Positions 7,595 to 11,477 of a stretch of DNA of 11,477 nt are shown here, piece after piece. The DNA is from Prevotella sp. (GTDB lineage Bacteria > Bacteroidota > Bacteroidia > Bacteroidales > Bacteroidaceae): NCBI GenBank assembly GCA_022511055.1, contig JAFLSH010000078.1, positions 1-11,477 on the forward strand, written 5' to 3'. Below the pieces are notes generated by a model, which did not search any database, was not told the DNA's origin, and was given only the letters and a program-made list of their open reading frames with translations. Each line of letters opens with the position of its first letter. Position 1 is the stretch's first letter. The position numbers were made by a program, and so were the translations under genes.

Positions 7595-9010
7595 GTGGCT
7601 TTTATCCCGTTTCTGGTTTTGATACTACTCATCACGTGTTGCGTTGCCGTGTTCGGCAACGCAACATTGGATGGTGCAAGTCAGGTCTCGCTGCTGGCTG
7701 CCTCGGCAGTCAGTGTGCTTGTCGGCCACTTCACCAAGCGGCTTGAGTGGGAGCGGCTGGAAAAGGAGATAACCGCCAAGATTGCCAGCTGTACGCCGGC
7801 CATTATCATCCTGTTGCTGATAGGTGCCATCGGCGGCACGTGGATGGTGTCGGGCATTGTGCCCACCATGATTTACTATGGCATGCAGATTATCCGGCCT
7901 GAGGTGTTTCTGGTCAGCAGCTCGCTGCTCTGCGCCTTGGTCAGCCTGATGATTGGCTCTTCGTGGACCACCGTTGCCACCATCGGCGTTGCGCTGATGG
8001 GCATAGGCAAGGCTCATGGCTTTGCCGATGGGTGGATTGCCGGCAGCATCATCACGGGAGCTTATTTTGGCGATAAGCTGTCGCCGCTTTCCGATACGAC
8101 CGTCTTGGCATCCAGCGTTTCCGGCACACCGCTCTTCACTCACATCCGCTACATGCTCTTTACCACCGTTCCCACCTTCCTCATCTCGCTGTCAGTGTTT
8201 CTGATAGCCGGTCTGGTGATGAACGTGGCTGGCACGGGCAATGAGCTTGGTGTCATGGAGGGCTTGCAGCGCACGTTTGTCATTTCGCCCTGGCTTCTGC
8301 TGGTGCCGGTGCTGACCGGCGTGATGATTGCCCGCCGCTGGCCTTCCATCGTGGTGCTGTTCTTGGCCATTTTGTTGGCCGCCGTTGTCGGTCTGGTTGT
8401 GCAGCCCGAGCTGGTGCATCGCATCTCCGGCGAGTCGGGTGGGGGATTGCTTGCCTCCTATAAGGGCATGATGCAGGTGTGTTACGGCAGCACCACCATC
8501 GAGACGGGCATGCCGATGCTCAACGACCTTGTGGCTACCAGCGGCATGGCTGGCATGATGCCTACTATCTGGCTGATTATCTGCGCCCAGACTTTCGGCG
8601 GAGCGCTGACTGCCACGGGCCAGTTGGCCGACCTGATGCGGCTTGTCTTGCGCGGAGTGCGCGGAACGGCATCGCTGGTGGCTTCGACCGTGGGCACGGC
8701 TCTGTTCTGCAACATTGCCTTGGCCGACCAGTATCTGTCTATCATGCTCGCCAGCTCGATGTTCAAGGACACTTATCGCCGGCAGGGCTATGAGCCTCGC
8801 CTGCTGAGTCGCAGCTGCGAAGACGGTGCGACGGTGACATCGGTGCTTGTGCCGTGGAACACCTGTGGACTGACCCAGAGTACGGTCTTGGGCGTGGCCA
8901 CAATGACCTATCTTCCCTTCTGCTTCTTCAACTATCTTTCGCCCCTGACCAGCATCGTGGTCGCCGCCACAGGGTGGAAAGTCAAGCAAACCAAAGCATC
9001 GGAACAATAA
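7595..9010 (+). CDS. nhaC: NhaC-family Na+/H+ antiporter
   Basis: A 471-residue inner-membrane protein with about 11-12 hydrophobic segments. Conserved NhaC-type stretches are GSSWTTVATIGVALMGIG at 121-138, GAYFGDKLSPLSDTT at 155-169, a second inverted-repeat-like half from about 290 with TIETGMPMLNDLVATSG at 301-317, CNIALADQYLSIML at 372-385 and VPWNTCG at 419-425. The family exchanges Na+ for H+; some members carry organic anions or amino acids instead, so the substrate is an inference. The start is GTG at 7595: the frame is open upstream only to the TGA at 7571 and has no ATG there. The first membrane helix begins directly at residue 2. It lies 32 bp after the peptide-transporter gene with no visible terminator between. 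A perfect hairpin occupies codons 15-24 and is listed separately. Confidence 0.87.
   Translation: MAFIPFLVLILLITCCVAVFGNATLDGASQVSLLAASAVSVLVGHFTKRLEWERLEKEITAKIASCTPAIIILLLIGAIGGTWMVSGIVPTMIYYGMQIIRPEVFLVSSSLLCALVSLMIGSSWTTVATIGVALMGIGKAHGFADGWIAGSIITGAYFGDKLSPLSDTTVLASSVSGTPLFTHIRYMLFTTVPTFLISLSVFLIAGLVMNVAGTGNELGVMEGLQRTFVISPWLLLVPVLTGVMIARRWPSIVVLFLAILLAAVVGLVVQPELVHRISGESGGGLLASYKGMMQVCYGSTTIETGMPMLNDLVATSGMAGMMPTIWLIICAQTFGGALTATGQLADLMRLVLRGVRGTASLVASTVGTALFCNIALADQYLSIMLASSMFKDTYRRQGYEPRLLSRSCEDGATVTSVLVPWNTCGLTQSTVLGVATMTYLPFCFFNYLSPLTSIVVAATGWKVKQTKASEQ
7637..7666. repeat. Perfect 13-bp inverted repeat with TGTT loop inside the 5' coding region of nhaC
   Basis: TGTTGCGTTGCCG at 7637-7649 and CGGCAACGCAACA at 7654-7666 are exact reverse complements around the 4-nt loop TGTT. 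In the mRNA this would be a very stable stem-loop starting 42 nt after the GTG start. No T-run follows, so it is not a standard intrinsic terminator. It encodes the end of the first membrane helix and the following turn. Confidence 0.75.
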
Positions 9011-9021
9011 CAGAATCCCAG

Positions 9022-10035
9022 ATGAACAGTACTTCTCAGATGAACGCCGCCGACTTCAGGCATTTCCTGCTGACATGCCTTTTGTGTGTCATTGCCCATT
9101 GTGCGTTCACCCCAGTCATGGCACAGTCGCTTACGCTCGTGGAGCTAAACACCGAGAATCTCTTCGACTACAAGCACGATTCGTTGAAGCAAGATGAAGA
9201 GTTTCTGCCTGAGTCTACCCGCCGCTGGACCCGTAAGCGCTACTGGCGCAAGCTGAACAACATAGCCCAGGAGCTGTTGTCGTGTCGTGAAGACGGCATT
9301 CCCGACTTGATAGCCCTCTGCGAAGTCGAGAACGATGCCGTCATGCAAGACCTGACAAAGCGCTCGCTGTTGCGCAATGCTGGCTATGAGTACCTGATGA
9401 CAGAGTCGCCCGACCAGCGCGGCATAGACGTGGCGCTGCTCTATTCGCCTTTCGCGTTCCGCCCCATCAGCCACTACTCCCTTCGTGTGCCGCTTGTCGG
9501 CGATATGCGCCCCACACGCGACATTCTCTATGTCTGCGGCCAGTTGCAGTCTGGCGACACGTTACATGTCTTTGTTGTTCATGCGCCCAGTCGTTACGGC
9601 GGCGAACACCGCAGCCGGCCATTCCGCAAGTCGGCGGCTGACCGCCTCTGCCTCTCGCTCGACTCCATCCGTGCCGTTGCCCCTGATGCCCATATCCTTG
9701 TTACGGGCGATTTCAACGACTTTACCGACAGCCCCTCCCTGCAACAGCTCTATCAGCATCAGCTGCACAACCTGACCAGTGAGGCAACTGGGCAGAACGG
9801 CGTGCGGGGCACTTATCGCTTTCAAGGCGAGTGGGATAGCCTTGACCATGTGTTGGCCAGCCCGTCAATGCAGAGTAAGATGGAGCAGGCTTTCATTCAC
9901 TCCCCCCTCTTCTTGCTTGAGGAAGATGAGCGCTACGGCGGCTACATCCCCCGCTGCACCTACAACGGCATGCGCTATCAGGCCGCTGGCTACAGCGACC
10001 ATCTCCCGCTCGTTGTCCGCTTCCGGCTGGACTAA
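9022..10035 (+). CDS. Secreted endonuclease/exonuclease/phosphatase (EEP) family protein
   Basis: A 337-residue protein with an N-terminal export signal (hydrophobic stretch 14-34, LLTCLLCVIAHCAFTPVMAQ) and an EEP (DNase I-like) catalytic domain from about 36 to the end. Residues in the usual active-site positions are visible: Asn43 in ELNTENLFD, Glu101 in LIALCEVEND, Asp136 in RGIDVALLYSP, His187 in VVHAPSRYGG, Asp230 and Asn232 in VTGDFND, and Asp326-His327 in YSDHLPLVVRF. The family includes DNases, sphingomyelinases and phosphatases acting on Mg2+-bound phosphodiesters or monoesters. With a signal peptide the substrate is probably extracytoplasmic, such as extracellular DNA or phosphorylated compounds. 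The frame is open upstream into nhaC (to an ATG at 8854), but that extension lacks a signal sequence. The likely start is the ATG at 9022 or the in-frame ATG at 9040. It lies 11 bp after nhaC. Confidence 0.85.
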   Translation: MNSTSQMNAADFRHFLLTCLLCVIAHCAFTPVMAQSLTLVELNTENLFDYKHDSLKQDEEFLPESTRRWTRKRYWRKLNNIAQELLSCREDGIPDLIALCEVENDAVMQDLTKRSLLRNAGYEYLMTESPDQRGIDVALLYSPFAFRPISHYSLRVPLVGDMRPTRDILYVCGQLQSGDTLHVFVVHAPSRYGGEHRSRPFRKSAADRLCLSLDSIRAVAPDAHILVTGDFNDFTDSPSLQQLYQHQLHNLTSEATGQNGVRGTYRFQGEWDSLDHVLASPSMQSKMEQAFIHSPLFLLEEDERYGGYIPRCTYNGMRYQAAGYSDHLPLVVRFRLD

Positions 10036-10045
10036 GGTTGGCGGG

Positions 10046-10999
10046 TCAAGTCATATACCTCTTCATCATCTCGTTGGCGTGCCACCTCATTTCCTGTCTG
10101 ACATAGTCAGGGCTTAGCACTTCCACCTCGCTGCCCATTGACAACAGCTCCTGTATGAAGTCGTAGGTGGGCGCTACCCGCATCTCAAACACCGAGTATT
10201 GGTCGTGTTGCTCTGTCTCCTGTTGTGTCCAGTGCAGGGGGAGCGAGCGCAGGTATTCACGGCGGTGATTTGTATCATAGACCTTCAGACGGATATTCTC
10301 TACATCATAGTCTTCCTTGTCAACAATGATTCCAAACGCCTCTCTGAAATATGCCTCAGCTGAGAAGTCAACTGGCATTTTGAACGCCCTTTCCGTAGTC
10401 TCGATGCGCTCTATGCGGTCAAGTGGATAGCGGTGCAGGCTGTTCTGTATAGTCTGGCTTGCTGATTCCTCGCCATCTGACTTCTTTTCTGTCGGCCCTA
10501 TGACATACCAGCGCCGTTTGAACACCCTGACCAGCCACGGCTGTAACAGCACCTCGCGCGGCTCTGGGTCAAAGAAATCCTGAAACCAGATGCGCAGTAC
10601 GCGGTTTTCGCGCATGGCCTCCAGCACTTGCAGCAGATAGCGGTTACCCGATGGAATCTCCTCATAGACCACCCGCTCCGTCAGCCCCTGGCAGTCTTGC
10701 AGCAGGGTGTTCACGGCAAACGCACTGATTAGCCACTCCTTGACACGGTCTTTCTGAATCCAGTCGCGCTGCATAATCCTGTAGCGGTAGTTGTCGCGGG
10801 CGTTACAGGAGATGATGATGCCAAAGGCCGTTTCGATGGCGCGGATGCAGTCGGCAAAAGTCCGTTTGCGCAACGGAGTTTGCAGGCTGTTCTGCGAACT
10901 GCGTTCCCACCGCTCCTCAAACTCCTTGTAGGTTACACCCTCTGGATGGCTGTATAGTTCCGAGAGAATCCAGATTTGGCGTTGTAAGTAGTCCTTCAT
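10046..10999 (-). CDS. WYL-domain transcriptional regulator with N-terminal winged-helix region
   Basis: A 317-residue cytoplasmic protein. Residues 1-75 look like the DeoR/HTH-11-type helix-turn-helix of WYL regulators (IWILSELYSHPEGVTYKEFEERW, then LRKRTFADCIRAIETAFGIIISC). Residues 120-205 form the WYL domain: LLQVLEAMRENRVLRIWFQDF, LLQPWLVRVFKRRWYVIGPT and YPLDRIERIE, with Trp164-Tyr165-Val166 in place of the eponymous W-Y-L. Residues 206-317 resemble the WCX C-terminal extension, ending MRWHANEMMKRYMT. WYL regulators bind ligands or single-stranded DNA and often control DNA-damage or defence genes; the target of this one is unknown. It lies 25 bp downstream of the UDG-like gene on the same strand, so the two are probably co-transcribed. 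Its stop is 10 bp from the stop of the convergent EEP gene. Confidence 0.87.
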   Translation of the reverse strand: MKDYLQRQIWILSELYSHPEGVTYKEFEERWERSSQNSLQTPLRKRTFADCIRAIETAFGIIISCNARDNYRYRIMQRDWIQKDRVKEWLISAFAVNTLLQDCQGLTERVVYEEIPSGNRYLLQVLEAMRENRVLRIWFQDFFDPEPREVLLQPWLVRVFKRRWYVIGPTEKKSDGEESASQTIQNSLHRYPLDRIERIETTERAFKMPVDFSAEAYFREAFGIIVDKEDYDVENIRLKVYDTNHRREYLRSLPLHWTQQETEQHDQYSVFEMRVAPTYDFIQELLSMGSEVEVLSPDYVRQEMRWHANEMMKRYMT

Positions 11000-11024
11000 C
11001 AGAATGTCAGGTTAATACGATTCT

Positions 11025-11477
11025 TCATTCTTGGAGAAACCGCTTTATCGCTTCATTCCAGTAGTCTGTTGAGAAACCAGTTGAAGGATGGTATATCTCA
11101 AGCAATTTCACAGGTGAGCCATCTCTAAGCAGATATTCCCATCTGCGCACTTCCGACCCATCATTCATTTTAATCGCAGGGAGTTCCTGTCCGCAATCAG
11201 GCATATTCTCGTAAAGGCGCTTACCCCAAACAATGATGTGAGTAGGTCGAACTTGTTCAAGTACCTCAAAGAAAGCATCTTCAGAATTTTTGAAATCTTC
11301 CGCAGTGGGCGAAACCCTGGCTCCAGTCATCGGCGTTTGCACATAGTTGTAAAACGCAATCCTGTTCCACCATTCCCTTTTGCCTTCCGTGTCAAGTTGT
11401 TCTCCGGCAAGCGCATTGATGAATTTGGCGTATGTGTTCTTATACGCCTCATGCCAACTCTTTGGGTCGAAAAGGTC
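11025..11477 (-). CDS. Partial gene, C-terminal part of a putative uracil-DNA-glycosylase-fold protein
   Basis: The frame is open from the TGA at 11025 to the window edge, so at least 150 C-terminal residues are present and the N-terminus is missing. A GTG at 11342 is the first start-like codon from the inside, but the coherent sequence continues upstream of it (WHEAYKNTYAKFINAL, then REWWNRIAFYNYVQTP), so it is not the real start. The pattern of an aromatic-rich WWNRIAFYNYVQ block, then RVSPTAEDF, a strand VRPTHIIVWGKRLYENMP and a late HPSTGFS followed by YWNEAIKRFL resembles the C-terminal half of UDG-superfamily proteins, where an HPS motif sits in the DNA-binding loop. The N-terminal catalytic motif lies outside the window, so activity cannot be judged. 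GC content is about 46 percent. It precedes the WYL regulator by 25 bp. Confidence 0.5.
   Translation of the reverse strand, partial: DLFDPKSWHEAYKNTYAKFINALAGEQLDTEGKREWWNRIAFYNYVQTPMTGARVSPTAEDFKNSEDAFFEVLEQVRPTHIIVWGKRLYENMPDCGQELPAIKMNDGSEVRRWEYLLRDGSPVKLLEIYHPSTGFSTDYWNEAIKRFLQE

Noticed and set aside
8854..9021. Longer version of the EEP protein starting inside nhaC.
   Set aside because: The extra residues are an out-of-frame reading of conserved nhaC codons and carry no export signal; the signal peptide begins after the ATG at 9022/9040.
11000..11024. Short inverted pair AGAAT/ATTCT just before the WYL gene, as an operator.
   Set aside because: Five-bp AT-rich arms 14 bp apart are easily met by chance, and the gap is probably internal to a UDG-like/WYL transcript.
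1..11477. A previously undescribed multi-gene system such as a CRISPR-Cas, retron, secretion or biosynthetic cluster.
   Set aside because: No repeat-spacer array, reverse transcriptase, nuclease-helicase set or synthase cluster is seen; all nine genes except the T9SS-type protein and the partial edge gene fit known families.

Overview
The window looks like a chromosomal segment of a GC-rich member of the Bacteroidota, most likely Prevotellaceae or a close relative. The evidence is a type IX secretion (T9SS) type B C-terminal domain, a LysM fused to a periplasmic-binding-protein fold with no transporter beside it, a small OmpA/PorT-like outer-membrane barrel, Bacteroidota-style promoters with a TAnnTTTG -7 box, and A-rich leaders without strong Shine-Dalgarno sites. 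It carries nine protein-coding genes, almost no spare DNA, and no rRNA, tRNA, CRISPR array or insertion sequence that I can see.

Left part, 1-3741, minus strand: a two-gene unit. A small secreted protein (signal peptide, Ig/PKD-like region, gliding-motility-type C-terminal domain) starts at 3741 and is followed after 26 bp by uvrA, the nucleotide-excision-repair damage sensor. Downstream of uvrA, at the very window edge, is a perfect 20-bp palindrome built from tandem 9-bp units, a possible terminator or repeat element.

Centre, 3742-10035, plus strand: a 106-bp divergent promoter region with a good -7 box on each strand, then five genes spaced 1, 3, 32 and 11 bp apart. These are a LysM plus periplasmic-binding-fold protein, an outer-membrane beta-barrel protein, a POT-family peptide transporter, an NhaC-type Na+/H+ antiporter, and a secreted endonuclease/exonuclease/phosphatase (EEP) family protein. 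The first two genes look like an envelope pair and the next two are ion-coupled inner-membrane carriers. Whether all five share one transcript cannot be settled from sequence.

Right part, 10046-11477, minus strand: a WYL-domain transcriptional regulator meets the EEP gene tail to tail with 10 bp between stops. Upstream of it lies a gene cut by the window edge whose C-terminal half resembles the uracil-DNA-glycosylase fold. GC content falls to roughly 46 percent in this last gene, against clearly higher values in uvrA, so the right edge may be the start of an accessory or DNA-damage-related segment.

Most of the window is ordinary housekeeping and envelope content. The points most worth a second look are the nested palindrome at the left edge, a perfect 13-bp hairpin inside the 5' coding region of the antiporter gene, the LysM/binding-fold plus beta-barrel pair, lineage-type substitutions at textbook residues in UvrA (zinc module) and the POT carrier (ExxER motif), and the UDG-like/WYL pair.
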